Positions 27,501-36,007 are shown, numbered from the stretch's first letter. The stretch is 64,000 nt of DNA from an uncultured bacterium (GCA_903884945.1 CAISGR010000027.1:99162-163161), one strand, 5' to 3'. Made by a program: numbers and translations. Notes: generated by a model not told the origin, from the letters alone.

Positions 27501-27580
27501 TTGCCGGCTTGCTGCTCCAATACCCTTTGGTTCTGATTGCGATGCCTATTCTTACAAAGCTTGCGCTCCCACGCGCGTGA
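24548..27580 (+). CDS. RND-family efflux permease
   Basis: A 1010-residue RND pump with twelve membrane helices and two large periplasmic loops. The proton-relay pair is in TM4 (GLLIDDVIVMVEH), and the second half repeats the fold (GFMPKVDQGSFNMDYYTVPGTSLDESS). It lacks the clear heavy-metal signature of CusA/CzcA and looks closer to the HAE/MFP-RND type, so the substrate could be drugs, organic compounds or a metal complex. It is the last gene of the PepSY-led operon and completes a tripartite pump with the two genes upstream. Confidence 0.92.
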   Translation: MFERLLGRQARAFVLIAMAMALAGIAAALSLPLGLFPQVSFPRVLVDLDAGSRPADQMALIVTRPVEEAIRSIPGVRDVRSETTRGSAQISIDFGWGRDMVASTLLVDTAIARTIGSLPPGTNYNVRRMDPTVFPVISYALVSKSISPVALQDLARYEITPLLSSIPGLARVEVQGGDKAEVQVLADPNRLASYGLAMSDLTKAISSGNVLSAVGKIQDRGRLSLVLADRSIISASAVGDIVVRSDPAGIVRVRDLATVQDGVVPQWIRVVEDGRPAVLFNIYQQPDGNSVQIAKTVSQTLANYHLPPGVKLINWYDQSELVTQSVSSVRDAVLIGLVLAAGVLLMFLRSWRVTLVAVIVVPATLAATVLVLSMMKMSFNLMTLGGIAAAVGLLIDDVIVMVEHIARRAGANEEHRETGEAAVLPAAREFMVPLAGSSLATLIVFLPLSFLSGVTGAFSKALSITMAAALGISWAMTAFVVPVLTRRIVDFSKWRDPGGAGQGWLARQHDRALDGLARRPWVLAIALVPLLALGYLSYSKVPTGFMPKVDQGSFNMDYYTVPGTSLDESSRQIAQVDAIVSHHPQVLTFSRRLGTDLGGGLGQSYHGDYFVRLKPGHTETTDDVMSDVRSAIEVKVPGVQVELGQLMEDLIGDLTSVPQPIEIKLFSSDPTALRAQAEKTAAQISKLNGVVEVKSGVQLAGDALNIRVDPIRAGVEGMAPADIEAALNTALTGSIATSLPQATKVVDVRVRLPNMMTITEAELAQLPIRAPDGHVFPLSRVANVKRETGQPQITRENLEPMVAVTGRIEGRGLGAAVSDVKALLDTPGSLTPGIRYELGGLYQQQQIAFAGLAKVFIAALIAEFVLLLILYRQFWRPTIIIVCSLLSTTAVFTALWATGVELNITALMGMTMIIGIGTEMAIFYMSEVEELSHEMPARDAAREASRNRLRPITMTTLAAILTLLPLALAIGQGSGIQQPLAIAIIAGLLLQYPLVLIAMPILTKLALPRA

Positions 27581-27616
27581 CCTTCAAACCTCCCAACGCA
27601 TTAAGCGAGGACAGCG

Positions 27617-28336
27617 ATGCCCCTATTCTCTGCCCCTTTCTTCGCACGCCACCGCATCGACAGCCGCATCTTGATCGTTTTCTTGGGTGCAGCGGTCGGC
27701 GCCTTCATCTTTCTGCGCCTCGGATCAGAAATCCGGGAAGGGGACAGTTTCGCGCTCGACAAGCTAATCCTTCAAGCGTTCCGCGAGCCAACCAATACCG
27801 CGGTCCCCATTGGACCGGTATGGTTGCGTACAGCCATAATCGATCTCACCGCTTTGGGCGGCGTGACGATTCTCACGCTCCTGACGGTGCTGACCGCTGG
27901 ATATTTGCTTGCCTCGAGGAAGACTGGAACGGCTATTTTTCTGGTCTTGGCTATCTCCGGCGGCGCCCTTTTGAGCAAGTTACTGAAATTTGGTTATGCG
28001 CGGCCCAGACCTGACGTCGTTGCACATTTGGTCGACGTTCACAGCCTGAGCTTTCCAAGCGGCCACGCGATGAACTCCGCGATCACCTATTTGACGATTG
28101 GCGCGCTCCTCGCGCGAGCGGAAGCCGACCGAACCGTGAGAATATTCCTGATGGCCGTGGCCATCCTTCTCACCCTGACGGTCGGCTTCTCGCGCGTATA
28201 TCTGGGCGTACATTGGCCAAGCGATGTCGTTGGCGGATGGTGCGTCGGTGCCAGCTGGGCAGCACTTTGTTCGCTGGTGGCTCGGACTCTGCAGCGGCCT
28301 AAAGCCAACGAGGCTGCGACCATCTCCGCCGTGTAA
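27617..28336 (+). CDS. PAP2-family membrane phosphatase
   Basis: A 239-residue protein with about six helices and the three PAP2 motifs: KFGYARPRP near residues 123-131, SFPSGHAMNSA near 148-158 and RVYLGVHWPSDVVGG near 193-207. It dephosphorylates lipid phosphates such as undecaprenyl pyrophosphate or phosphatidic acid at the outer face of the inner membrane. It lies 36 bases after the RND gene and may be in the same transcript, suggesting an envelope-remodelling partner to the pump. Confidence 0.92.
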   Translation: MPLFSAPFFARHRIDSRILIVFLGAAVGAFIFLRLGSEIREGDSFALDKLILQAFREPTNTAVPIGPVWLRTAIIDLTALGGVTILTLLTVLTAGYLLASRKTGTAIFLVLAISGGALLSKLLKFGYARPRPDVVAHLVDVHSLSFPSGHAMNSAITYLTIGALLARAEADRTVRIFLMAVAILLTLTVGFSRVYLGVHWPSDVVGGWCVGASWAALCSLVARTLQRPKANEAATISAV

Positions 28337-28356
28337 ACCCCAGGCCATTCACTATC

Positions 28357-28680
28357 ATGCGACGTATCAAAGAACGCCGAATTCACCAGATCTTCGAAGG
28401 CAGTGTGCTGCTCAAGGGGGCGCATGCGGCCGTCGAGTGTTTCAGCGCGGCTGCTCTCGTCATCACAAGTAACGCGGCGATCACCAGGCGAGTCACGGCA
28501 CTCGGCCTGCTTCCGCTCGCGGTCGGCATGGGCGACCCGGGACGCGAGGTCGAAGGCCCGATGGCGGTCGTTATCCTTGGCGGCCTGATGACATCGATGG
28601 TGCTCAACTTGCTGGTGCTGCCGACGCTGGCGCTCGCGTTCGGGCAGTTCGATCGTGACCTTGAGGGAGCAGCTGCATGA
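28357..28680 (+). pseudogene. Chimeric remnant: DUF2127 N-terminus fused to an HME-RND C-terminus
   Basis: The first 45 or so residues (RRIKERRIHQIFEGSVLLKGAHAAVEC) match the start of DUF2127 membrane proteins. From about residue 48 the frame switches to the last two helices of a CusA/CzcA-type pump (GLLPLAVGMGDPGREVEGPMA and LGGLMTSMVLNLLVLPTLAL). Neither parent is complete, so this is a deletion joint that happened to keep a frame. It overlaps the MFS gene start by four bases, so it may still be translated and serve only to couple that gene. The heavy-metal pump tail hints that a Cus/Czc-type system once stood here. Confidence 0.7.
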
Positions 28681-29858
28681 AGCCGAGCCCGCCCGCGGTG
28701 CCGCGCGCTGTCTGGGTGCTCGGGTTCGTCAGCCTGTTCATGGACCTGTCGTCGGAGATCATCCACGCGCTGCTGCCGCTGTTCCTCACGACGACGCTCG
28801 GCGTGAGTGTCGCGGTCGTTGGGGCGATAGACGGCGTTGCGGAAGCGACCGCGTCGATCACCAAGGTATTCTCTGGCTATATTTCGGATCGCATGGGCAA
28901 ACGCCGTCCGCTTATCCTTATAGGCTATGGGATGGCCGCGCTGACCAAGCCGCTGTTCGCGCTCGCCGGGAGCGCGCCTGTGGTGCTTGGCGCGCGCTTC
29001 GCCGATCGCATCGGCAAGGGGTTACGGGGGGCACCTCGAGACGCACTGGTAGCAGATGTCACGTCTTCCGAAATCCGCGGGAAGGCATTCGGACTGCGCC
29101 AGTCACTGGATACAATCGGTGCATTCGCGGGACCGCTACTGGCCATTGGCCTTATGTACGTCTTTGCCAACAACATCCGATCGGTATTCTGGTTCGCCAT
29201 TATCCCGGCGATGATCGCTGTGTTGCTGGTTGTGATCGGAGTTAAAGATAATCCGACCTCTCATACCGAGGTCGCCGCGCGACCGCCAATCCGTGTCGTA
29301 GATCTGAAGCGTTTTACGCGCCCCTTCTGGGAAACGACTATCATCGGCGTGGTCTTCACGCTCGCTCGTTTCAGCGAAGCGTTCCTGATCCTTAAAGCCA
29401 GCGCCGAAGGGCTTCCATTTGCGCTCGCGCCGCTGGTTCTGGTTGTGATGAACCTGGTCTATGCACTGGGAGCCTATCGTGCCGGCAAATTATCGGATCG
29501 GGTTCCCGCACGAACGCTCCTGGCAGCTGGAATGACCTGCCTCGTCCTCGCCGACCTTACATTGGCGCTCTTGCCGGGCATCGCTGGCACCTTCGCCGGA
29601 ATCGCGCTCTGGGGTGCCCATATGGCACTGACGCAGGGGCTTCTAGCCAAGCTCGTCGCTGACCATTCTCCCTTCGACCTGCGCGGTTCCGCTTACGGCC
29701 TCTTTAATCTGGCCACCGGAATCACTTTGCTTCTGGCGAGTGTGATCGCGGGGCTGGTTTGGGATCGTGTTGGCGCGGACGCGACGTTTCTCGTCGGAGC
29801 GGGGTTTTCGCTAACGGCGGTATTGCTGCTCTACGCTTTGCCGCGTCCGCAAGAGTGA
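28677..29858 (+). CDS. Major facilitator superfamily transporter
   Basis: A 393-residue protein with twelve predicted helices. The MFS loop motif SGYISDRMGKRRPLILIGYG follows TM2 and a second appears as GARFADRIGKGLRGAPRDALVAD. The pattern resembles drug or metabolite exporters rather than sugar porters; no substrate can be named. It starts inside the chimeric remnant upstream (ATGA). About 107 bases separate its stop from the convergent integrase stop; I see no strong hairpin there. Confidence 0.88.
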   Translation: MKPSPPAVPRAVWVLGFVSLFMDLSSEIIHALLPLFLTTTLGVSVAVVGAIDGVAEATASITKVFSGYISDRMGKRRPLILIGYGMAALTKPLFALAGSAPVVLGARFADRIGKGLRGAPRDALVADVTSSEIRGKAFGLRQSLDTIGAFAGPLLAIGLMYVFANNIRSVFWFAIIPAMIAVLLVVIGVKDNPTSHTEVAARPPIRVVDLKRFTRPFWETTIIGVVFTLARFSEAFLILKASAEGLPFALAPLVLVVMNLVYALGAYRAGKLSDRVPARTLLAAGMTCLVLADLTLALLPGIAGTFAGIALWGAHMALTQGLLAKLVADHSPFDLRGSAYGLFNLATGITLLLASVIAGLVWDRVGADATFLVGAGFSLTAVLLLYALPRPQE

Positions 29859-29965
29859 CCTTACATCAACGCCTTTCCCTTTTTTCATCGATCGTCTTAG
29901 GTTGATCACATCGCAGGTCCACCCGGGAAATCGATGCCGCGGGCGCACTATCGGCAATCTATCAA

Positions 29966-31204
29966 TCAACAGAGTTTTGCCATCAGCCGACCGGCGGCCC
30001 CCTGCTCCGCGGCCAGATTACGATTATAGGCGAGCGGCATCCGTGGCGATTTCCACCGCAACGCATCCATGATCCCGGCGAGATCCTCGCCGCTCGCGAA
30101 CAGGTCCTGGTTCAGCCCGATCCGCGTCGAGTGCGCACTGATCCCCATGAGCAGCCGCGCTAGGTCCTCCGCCATCAGGTCGGGCAATGCCCCAAGATTG
30201 AACGCCCGCTGGATGATCGACCGGAAGATCGGCCCGATCGATCCCGGATGCAGCGCCACGTTGCCGATGTCATATTCAATCCGCGCCTTCACGGCGGGCC
30301 TGGAAAGCGTCTTGCGCAAATCCCACGTCTCGCGGCCTGAGATGCTGTCGATCGGCCGACCGCGCACGGCGGCGCGGGCCTTGTAGCGCCGCACCTGCAC
30401 CCGCCGGAACAGCGGCCCCGCCGTGATCTCGGCTGCCTCGGTCCAGGCTGCGATCGCCGCGACGGTGCGCGGGCTGAGATAGGCGGTGGCCCCCTCCCCG
30501 TCCTGGTCGCCCTTGCTGCGCAGGATCTGCAGTAGCCGCGCCTCGGGGTCGATCGCCTCCTCGATATGCTCGGCCGCGACTGCGACCAGCTCGGAAGCCC
30601 GCAGTCCTGTGTCATAGGCGGCCGACAGGAGGGCGCGATCGCGCAGCCCCGGCAGATCCTCGGCGCAGCTCTCGAGCAGCGCCCGCACGTTGAGCCCGCG
30701 CGGGGCGTCGCGCTCGACATTGCGCACCGGCCCCTTGAATCGTAATGGCCGTGCCTGCTTCTGCGCCGCCCCCTTATCGCGCCGGACCGCCTGCAGGCGC
30801 AGCTTGACCAGCGGAGCCGGCGTCGGATCCTTGAGATCGAGCAGCTGGTGGATCTTCGCGATTGACGCCTTGTAGCGGGACAATGATGCGGGCCGGCTCC
30901 CCTTCCCTGCCCGCGCATCGAGATAATCGGCCACCGTCTCGGCCGTCGCCGGCAGGGCGATCCGGTTGGTGCGCCGGCACCAGGCGTCGAACGCCTCGAC
31001 GTCGGATTTGAGCGCGCGGATGCTGTGGGGCGACGAAGCAGCCTGATAGGCGACGATCAGCGCCTCGTCGACGGTGATGCGCTCGCCGACGCGCATCTGC
31101 ACGATCGTCCAGGCAAGGTCGGTCGGGGCTCTGACGGCAGCCAGGGTCGCGTCAGGCAGCGCTACAGCGGTTTTAAGCCCTTCCCGGGCGGTTTGGGTGC
31201 CCAT
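29966..31204 (-). CDS. Tyrosine recombinase / phage-type integrase
   Basis: A 412-residue integrase. The SAM-like N-terminal domain spans about residues 60-150 (SIRALKSDVEAFDAWCRRTNRIALPATAETVADYLDAR). In the catalytic domain the first arginine is in AAYDTGLRASELVAV, the HxxR box is in SAHSTRIGLNQDLF, and W and Y lie in DALRWKSPRMPLAYNRN, giving R, H, R, W and Y. It performs site-specific recombination, either for plasmid resolution or for island integration. I chose the ATG at 31204. No att duplication was found. It divides the efflux island from the replication block. Confidence 0.9.
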   Translation of the reverse strand: MGTQTAREGLKTAVALPDATLAAVRAPTDLAWTIVQMRVGERITVDEALIVAYQAASSPHSIRALKSDVEAFDAWCRRTNRIALPATAETVADYLDARAGKGSRPASLSRYKASIAKIHQLLDLKDPTPAPLVKLRLQAVRRDKGAAQKQARPLRFKGPVRNVERDAPRGLNVRALLESCAEDLPGLRDRALLSAAYDTGLRASELVAVAAEHIEEAIDPEARLLQILRSKGDQDGEGATAYLSPRTVAAIAAWTEAAEITAGPLFRRVQVRRYKARAAVRGRPIDSISGRETWDLRKTLSRPAVKARIEYDIGNVALHPGSIGPIFRSIIQRAFNLGALPDLMAEDLARLLMGISAHSTRIGLNQDLFASGEDLAGIMDALRWKSPRMPLAYNRNLAAEQGAAGRLMAKLC

Positions 31205-31270
31205 GATGCGCCACGCTCCTCGGCGCCATCTGTACCGCACCTTATAAAGAGGCGTCAATTCCGCTTATGT

Positions 31271-31343
31271 GATAACTGCAATTATCAACTATCCACTCTC
31301 AGGGAACACGAGAGACCACAACCAACCGATGACTTTGGTTGTG
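31271..31343. promoter_or_regulatory. Two dyads in the divergent promoter of the integrase and HTH genes
   Basis: GATAA-CTGCAA-TTATC lies at 31271-31286, and a perfect 9-bp inverted repeat, CACAACCAA (31317-31325) with TTGGTTGTG (31335-31343), follows. The stretch is more AT-rich than its surroundings. They could be operators for the HTH protein or arm sites for the integrase. Confidence 0.5.
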
Positions 31344-31363
31344 ATACGAGATAGGCAAACACC

Positions 31364-32290
31364 ATGGCTCGCCCTGCCCCAGCACCTCCCCTTTTGCTTA
31401 TTGGTCGGCTCGACGGCCGCCTTCTAGGAAGCCCGGCGCGCGATATCTGGCTCGCCCGCGCCCGCGTGAAGGCCGCGGCGACGGTCGCCGGCATCGCCGG
31501 TGTCCCGGTCGATACAGCGGCCCTCCTCGATTGGATTTGCAGTCGAACCCCTCCACCCCGCCATAGCGAGGGCCTCAACGATCCACTCTCTATCGCCGCG
31601 CTCATGCACTTCTTGTTGCTCGCCGACGATTCCAGCGATCCCGTCGCCCGCGCCTCGCTCAATGTGCTGCGCACCTTGCTCGATGATCGCGCGCAGGCCG
31701 AGATGTGGGGCGGAGATGATCTGGTCCGGTTCGGACAGACGTTCAGAGAGGCCCGGAAGAGACTTTGCGTCCCATACCCCTCCCCTACCCTTCTATCAGT
31801 CGCTGAGCGCCTCCTGGCAGTCCACAAGGAGCTGGAAATCAGTCCGACGGAGGGTCGCAGCGTCACGACCATCGACGGGCGCACGCTCCACGTCGATCCG
31901 AGAAGCTTCGGAACGGTCTGGCTTCTCGCCTGCATGCTCCCCAGCGCGCTGGCTGCCGCTGGCTTCACGCTCCAGCATATTCCGTCCTTTGTGTGGCTCC
32001 CAAAGTTTCTGTCGAGCGGCCCTGCCGAGCTAGCGGAGGAACTCGAAGCCGCGCTCGGGCGCACAGCCGCGTTGGGGCTCACAGAGCTCGACAGGCTTGA
32101 GCGCATTGTAGCCACCCTGCCCTCAGACCTTGGCGTTACGCGGCGGAGCAAGTTGCCCACACTCATGCGCCTGGAGGCATCATACCCCGGGCTGCGCGTG
32201 CCCGCGATCGCCCGCTTGCTCGGCATATCTCCACAAGGCGCGGCGAAACTGGCCGCGCAGGCTCGATCGGCGGTTACAGTCCGCTATTGA
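31364..32290 (+). CDS. Helix-turn-helix protein of unknown function, plasmid-linked
   Basis: A 308-residue, mostly helical protein. The N-terminus has LDGRLLGSPARDIWLARARVKAAATVAGIAG. The C-terminal 60 residues form a helix-turn-helix (YPGLRVPAIARLLGISPQGAAKLAAQARS). The outline resembles the DUF1612/HTH-type proteins found beside replication genes on alphaproteobacterial plasmids, but I am not certain of the family. It overlaps the convergent parB stop by seven bases. It may regulate replication, partition or the integrase. Confidence 0.6.
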   Translation: MARPAPAPPLLLIGRLDGRLLGSPARDIWLARARVKAAATVAGIAGVPVDTAALLDWICSRTPPPRHSEGLNDPLSIAALMHFLLLADDSSDPVARASLNVLRTLLDDRAQAEMWGGDDLVRFGQTFREARKRLCVPYPSPTLLSVAERLLAVHKELEISPTEGRSVTTIDGRTLHVDPRSFGTVWLLACMLPSALAAAGFTLQHIPSFVWLPKFLSSGPAELAEELEAALGRTAALGLTELDRLERIVATLPSDLGVTRRSKLPTLMRLEASYPGLRVPAIARLLGISPQGAAKLAAQARSAVTVRY

Positions 32291-33300
32291 GGCCAATGCT
32301 GGTCCAGGAGGGATCGGATGGCCTCCTCAGCATCCTGGCGTGTCGCTCCGCCCCTGTTCAGCAAGGTTAGACGGACGCCCTTGCGGTCGGCACTCTCGAT
32401 CCGGAGCACCGGCTTGCCGGCCGCGGTCGAGACCGTCTCGGCCTTTCCTGTCTTCTTGGGGGATCCTGTCTTCTTGGGGGCGTCGACCGCCAGGCTTAGC
32501 GCCTTGATAACATCAAGGATCGATTGGGCTGGAGCGCCGGCTTCCCGAGCATCCGCGATCCGGCCTGCTTCGGCGAACGCCCTCGCCTTCCGCTCATCCG
32601 GCTTTAGCAGGCCCTTTAGCGCTATGGCATTGCGGACTCCGAGGTCCTGTGGATTGGAAAATGCCCGCGTCAGTTCGGTAGGCAGTCGGGCAAGATCGAG
32701 ATATCGGGTGAGCCAGCTTTCGCTCACCTTCAATCGCTCCGCCATCGTCCGCTGTCGCCCATCATAATAGAGGTCCAGCGCCCGGAGATAGTCCCTCGCC
32801 CGCTCAAGATCGGTAAGATCGTCGCGCGCCCGATTCTCGATGTCGGCCAGGCGAAATGCTTCCTCGTCGCCGATCTCCCGGATATCGACGAGGAACTTGA
32901 AGTCCGGATAATTGTGCGAGCGCAGCCAGCTAATCGTCCAATGCCGCCTCGCCCCGCAGATTACCTCGAAGTCATAGTCCGCGTGGCCGGACACGCGCCG
33001 CACGATCGCGGGCATTTCCTGGCGACCTTGCGCCTTCATACTCTCGATGAGATCGGCGCAGCGTTCTTCAGTGAGGAGCGCATAGTCGCGATTATGACCG
33101 ATCCACATGCGACAGCGCGCAGGGTCCACCAACTCGTGGGTTCGGGTTACAATCGCCCCTGACGCGAGGTCTGACAGCCGGTTCGATCGGCCGGTCAGGA
33201 CGTTTGATGCGATCCCGGTCCGGCGCTGCGGCGCAGGTTCATCCGACAGATCGATCCCTGCCGCCAGATCGGCCGCAAAGCCACTGTTTTTCCTGCTCAA
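32284..33300 (-). CDS. parB: ParB/RepB-type plasmid partition protein
   Basis: A 338-residue ParB. The nuclease-like N-terminal domain has the CTP-binding motif ICGARRHWTISWLR near residues 114-127 and the second box DIENRARDDLTDLERARDYLRAL. A helix-turn-helix follows (QRTMAERLKVSESWLTRYLDLARLP). The C-terminal part has a PKKTG-S-PKKTG repeat and a dimerisation tail. It loads on the parS-like palindromes at 33319-33369 and 34730-34749 and works with ParA to segregate the plasmid. It is read after parA in the same direction with two parS copies between the genes. Confidence 0.92.
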   Translation of the reverse strand: MSRKNSGFAADLAAGIDLSDEPAPQRRTGIASNVLTGRSNRLSDLASGAIVTRTHELVDPARCRMWIGHNRDYALLTEERCADLIESMKAQGRQEMPAIVRRVSGHADYDFEVICGARRHWTISWLRSHNYPDFKFLVDIREIGDEEAFRLADIENRARDDLTDLERARDYLRALDLYYDGRQRTMAERLKVSESWLTRYLDLARLPTELTRAFSNPQDLGVRNAIALKGLLKPDERKARAFAEAGRIADAREAGAPAQSILDVIKALSLAVDAPKKTGSPKKTGKAETVSTAAGKPVLRIESADRKGVRLTLLNRGGATRQDAEEAIRSLLDQHWPQ

Positions 33301-33318
33301 GCGAGCCTCCCTTCACCG

Positions 33319-33369
33319 AAATTGCACGCGTGCAATTTTCTCCGTTCTTCCGATCTTGCACGCGTGCAA
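33319..33369. promoter_or_regulatory. Two parS-like palindromes between parA and parB
   Basis: A perfect 20-bp palindrome, AAATTGCACGCGTGCAATTT, is at 33319-33338 and a second core TTGCACGCGTGCAA is at 33356-33369, 37 bases apart centre to centre. A third copy lies at 34730-34749. Palindromic sites repeated around parAB are the expected ParB-binding centromere. Confidence 0.85.
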
Positions 33370-33379
33370 TTCGGTATTT

Positions 33380-34585
33380 TCATGCCAGCGCAGCCCTTCG
33401 CAGAGCCGGTTGGTGGCTCGGCCACATCGACCGAATATCGACTTCGATTTCACTGTTTACGCCGTCGAGATAACCCAAGCATCGGTTACGAACGGCCGAA
33501 CTGGTGGCCGGTCCGTCGAGCTCATAAACAGTCATGAGCCGTGCGGTCGCATTGTCAATCTCGGCCGAATCCTTGAGCGGCGTGCGGACCATCGCGTGGC
33601 CGAACAAGGTCCGCATCAACTGTAACAGCTCCTTCTGCATCGACTTGTTTTCGTCGACCTTCGAGGCAACAAATCGGAGGAACTGGAGCTGCGGCGCCAT
33701 ACCTCGCTCTGCAAGCTGTTCGATCGTCTCGTCGAGCATCGAAAGGAAGGCGGCGGTCGAGGAGAAGTCCATGACCGTCGGCGGGACCGGCACCACCAGC
33801 GCGTTCGCGGCGCGAAGCACGGACAGGGAGATCGCCCCGAGCGCGGGCGGTGGATCCATCACGATGACGTCGAAGCGATCGGCAATACTGTCGATACCGA
33901 CCTTGAGGCGGTTCAACAGCGCATCGAACCCTCCCCTCGCCATCCTCGCAGCAAGCTCATACTCGGAATTGAACAGCCTCAGATTGGCCGGGATCAGCTC
34001 CAAACCGTCAAAATGAGTCTTGCGGAGCGCGTAATCGAGTGAGGTCCGTTCATCCTCCCGGAGGAACGGATAAAGCGTGTCATCTTCAGTCAGATCGAGG
34101 TCAGGCACATAGCCGAACAAAGTCGTCGCGGAGGCCTGGCTGTCACAGTCGACGAGCGCCACCCGATAGCCTCTGATCGCGAGATACTGGGCGAGATGGA
34201 CAGCAACGGTCGACTTCCCGACGCCGCCCTTGAAGTTCTGGACTGCGATGACGCAGGCCGGATCTCCTGGTGCCCGATATGGCCGGGTCCCGAAGACCCC
34301 CCGCATGTCATTCAGCTGTGCCAGCGTATAGCGTTCACGCCGGTTATTATCGCCGCGCGACGGCTCTGGCAGGCGACCGTCCTTCTCTGCGTCGCGAATC
34401 GCAGCCGGTGTGCGGCCCACCAGTTCCGCAGCCTTGCTGATAGTGAAAGTCGGTTCACGCCGGTCATCAGCTCGAGCGCTACGCGCTGAATCCCTCAGCT
34501 TTTCCAGCACCGACGACGTTCGCGCGGCAAGCGTCGCAACCGAGACGAGACGTTCGGCTTCCTCAATATCGAGTCCGTTAGACAC
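33380..34585 (-). CDS. parA: ParA/RepA-type partition ATPase
   Basis: A 401-residue Walker-type ATPase. An N-terminal winged-helix region (FTISKAAELVGRTPAAIRDAEKDGRLPEP) marks the large, autoregulating ParA class. The deviant Walker A is KGGVGKSTVAVHLAQYLA, Walker A' is VALVDCDSQASAT and Walker B is DVIVMDPPPALG. It moves ParB-parS complexes and likely represses its own promoter. I chose the GTG at 34585 because AGGTGG lies six bases upstream; a longer TTG start is possible. It lies between rep upstream and parB downstream, giving the order rep-parA-parB. Confidence 0.93.
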   Translation of the reverse strand: MSNGLDIEEAERLVSVATLAARTSSVLEKLRDSARSARADDRREPTFTISKAAELVGRTPAAIRDAEKDGRLPEPSRGDNNRRERYTLAQLNDMRGVFGTRPYRAPGDPACVIAVQNFKGGVGKSTVAVHLAQYLAIRGYRVALVDCDSQASATTLFGYVPDLDLTEDDTLYPFLREDERTSLDYALRKTHFDGLELIPANLRLFNSEYELAARMARGGFDALLNRLKVGIDSIADRFDVIVMDPPPALGAISLSVLRAANALVVPVPPTVMDFSSTAAFLSMLDETIEQLAERGMAPQLQFLRFVASKVDENKSMQKELLQLMRTLFGHAMVRTPLKDSAEIDNATARLMTVYELDGPATSSAVRNRCLGYLDGVNSEIEVDIRSMWPSHQPALRRAALA

Positions 34586-34729
34586 ATGCCCACCTTTCGC
34601 AATCAAGCAGATGGTACTTCAACTTGCGCTTTTCGGTCAAGAAAATCGCGAATTGCGAAAGTGAGCATCCGCTATTCGTGTATTTTCGCCCTCCTGCGGC
34701 CCTATCCTGACTCGGTGGGGGCTACGGGA

Positions 34730-34749
34730 AAATTGCACGCGTGCAATTT
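34730..34749. promoter_or_regulatory. Third parS-like palindrome
   Basis: AAATTGCACGCGTGCAATTT, a perfect 20-bp palindrome identical to the one at 33319-33338. It sits one base beyond the rep stop codon, in the promoter region of parA. Confidence 0.85.
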
Positions 34750-34750
34750 C

Positions 34751-35977
34751 CTAGCTCGGCCGTCCCCGGCGCGTAAGGAAGGCCTCGCAGAATCCCTTCC
34801 AAGACTTCTCGAGTTTCGACCCCGAGAGCGTGTTGAGACGATCCCCCATATGCTCACGGTATGCGTCTGCGATCAGGTCGACGTCCCATCCACCGCCGTG
34901 GCGCAACCCTATCTCGCGCGCCGCATTCTCGGTCACGCCGAAGTGCAGCTTACCCCGCGGGAAACGCGCCCATGGCTCAGCGTTCACCCCAGCGGAACTT
35001 TCTGGGGTGGCAAGAGACGCGGTCACGCGCTTGAGGACGTCAGCCACCGCCGCACTATCTACTGCGTCGCTGCGGGGGAGGGCGCTCTCAATGGCAACGA
35101 CTTCTTCGACCGCATCCTCCCGGCGCGCCTTCCGCCCGGTTGAGTGCCGACCAAGTTCATCGACCGTCGCGATCTGCGCAGGCGCGTCCTTGGGCGCGAA
35201 ACGGAACTCAATCTCGGTTACCGCGCGGCCGCGTCGGATCTCCTGCCACTCCACCGTGTAATGGGCGAGCTGATCGATTTCTGTCTTGGCAACGGTCAGG
35301 ACCTTTCGCCGTAACTGGGCGAAGTCGCCGTATTTATCCGGATCGATCCCAAGCGCCGCACGCAGGCCGACCATATCGACCTTCCACACCGGCTGACGCC
35401 GATGCAGACGAAGCGCACCCTCCTCGTAAAGCTTGAGCGCATAGGCCGACCGGAAACCCAGAACGGCCTGACGGTTCATCACCGCATAGGTTTCGGACTC
35501 CTGGATCAGGCGGCGAGCATCCGGCGTGAACTGCCATTCGATCCAGCCCGTCTCCTTACCGCCGTCTCCCACCTCCTCGACTTCTTCCCAGGAAGCCTGG
35601 ATCAGGTTGAAACGCTTGGTTGTCCGCTTCCCGCGCCAAGACTTGTCGTCCTCGGCAAACAGCGTGCGATGAAGCTCCTCAAGCATATCGCCGATGCGTT
35701 CGTTGCCCTTGTGGCCGCGGCGGATATCCGCCTTTCGCATCCGGTGGGTTATGTCTTGCCACGCATCGCCGCCCGCCGTCAGGATCATCAGCGCCAGCAG
35801 GCGCGAGGAGGTGAGACTGAGAGACTGGCCCTTGACGAATCGAACCTCGACGAGCCTACCGGGTTTGACGAACTCGTCGCCGCCTTTGCGGGCGAGGGCA
35901 GCGGCCACGCGCATAGACCGGGCGGTCGAAACTTCATCGCCGCCAACGTCTTGCTCGTTTTCCGCTGGTTCTCCCAT
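34751..35977 (-). CDS. Plasmid replication initiator protein
   Basis: A 408-residue initiator of the type found on sphingomonad plasmids. The central part has two winged-helix-like units (SLTSSRLLALMILTAGGDAW and YALKLYEEGALRL, then MVGLRAALGIDPDKYGDFAQLRRKVL), as in Rep_3/RepA-type iteron binders. The C-terminal region has WDVDLIADAYREHMGDRLNTL. I chose the ATG at 35977, five bases after GGGGTG; a GTG three codons upstream is possible. It should bind the iterons at 36059-36311 and, as a dimer, the inverted repeat at 36008-36041 that overlaps its promoter. Confidence 0.9.
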   Translation of the reverse strand: MGEPAENEQDVGGDEVSTARSMRVAAALARKGGDEFVKPGRLVEVRFVKGQSLSLTSSRLLALMILTAGGDAWQDITHRMRKADIRRGHKGNERIGDMLEELHRTLFAEDDKSWRGKRTTKRFNLIQASWEEVEEVGDGGKETGWIEWQFTPDARRLIQESETYAVMNRQAVLGFRSAYALKLYEEGALRLHRRQPVWKVDMVGLRAALGIDPDKYGDFAQLRRKVLTVAKTEIDQLAHYTVEWQEIRRGRAVTEIEFRFAPKDAPAQIATVDELGRHSTGRKARREDAVEEVVAIESALPRSDAVDSAAVADVLKRVTASLATPESSAGVNAEPWARFPRGKLHFGVTENAAREIGLRHGGGWDVDLIADAYREHMGDRLNTLSGSKLEKSWKGFCEAFLTRRGRPS

Positions 35978-36007
35978 GCGATTCACCCCAATCTGCGGGG
36001 AAAGTTG

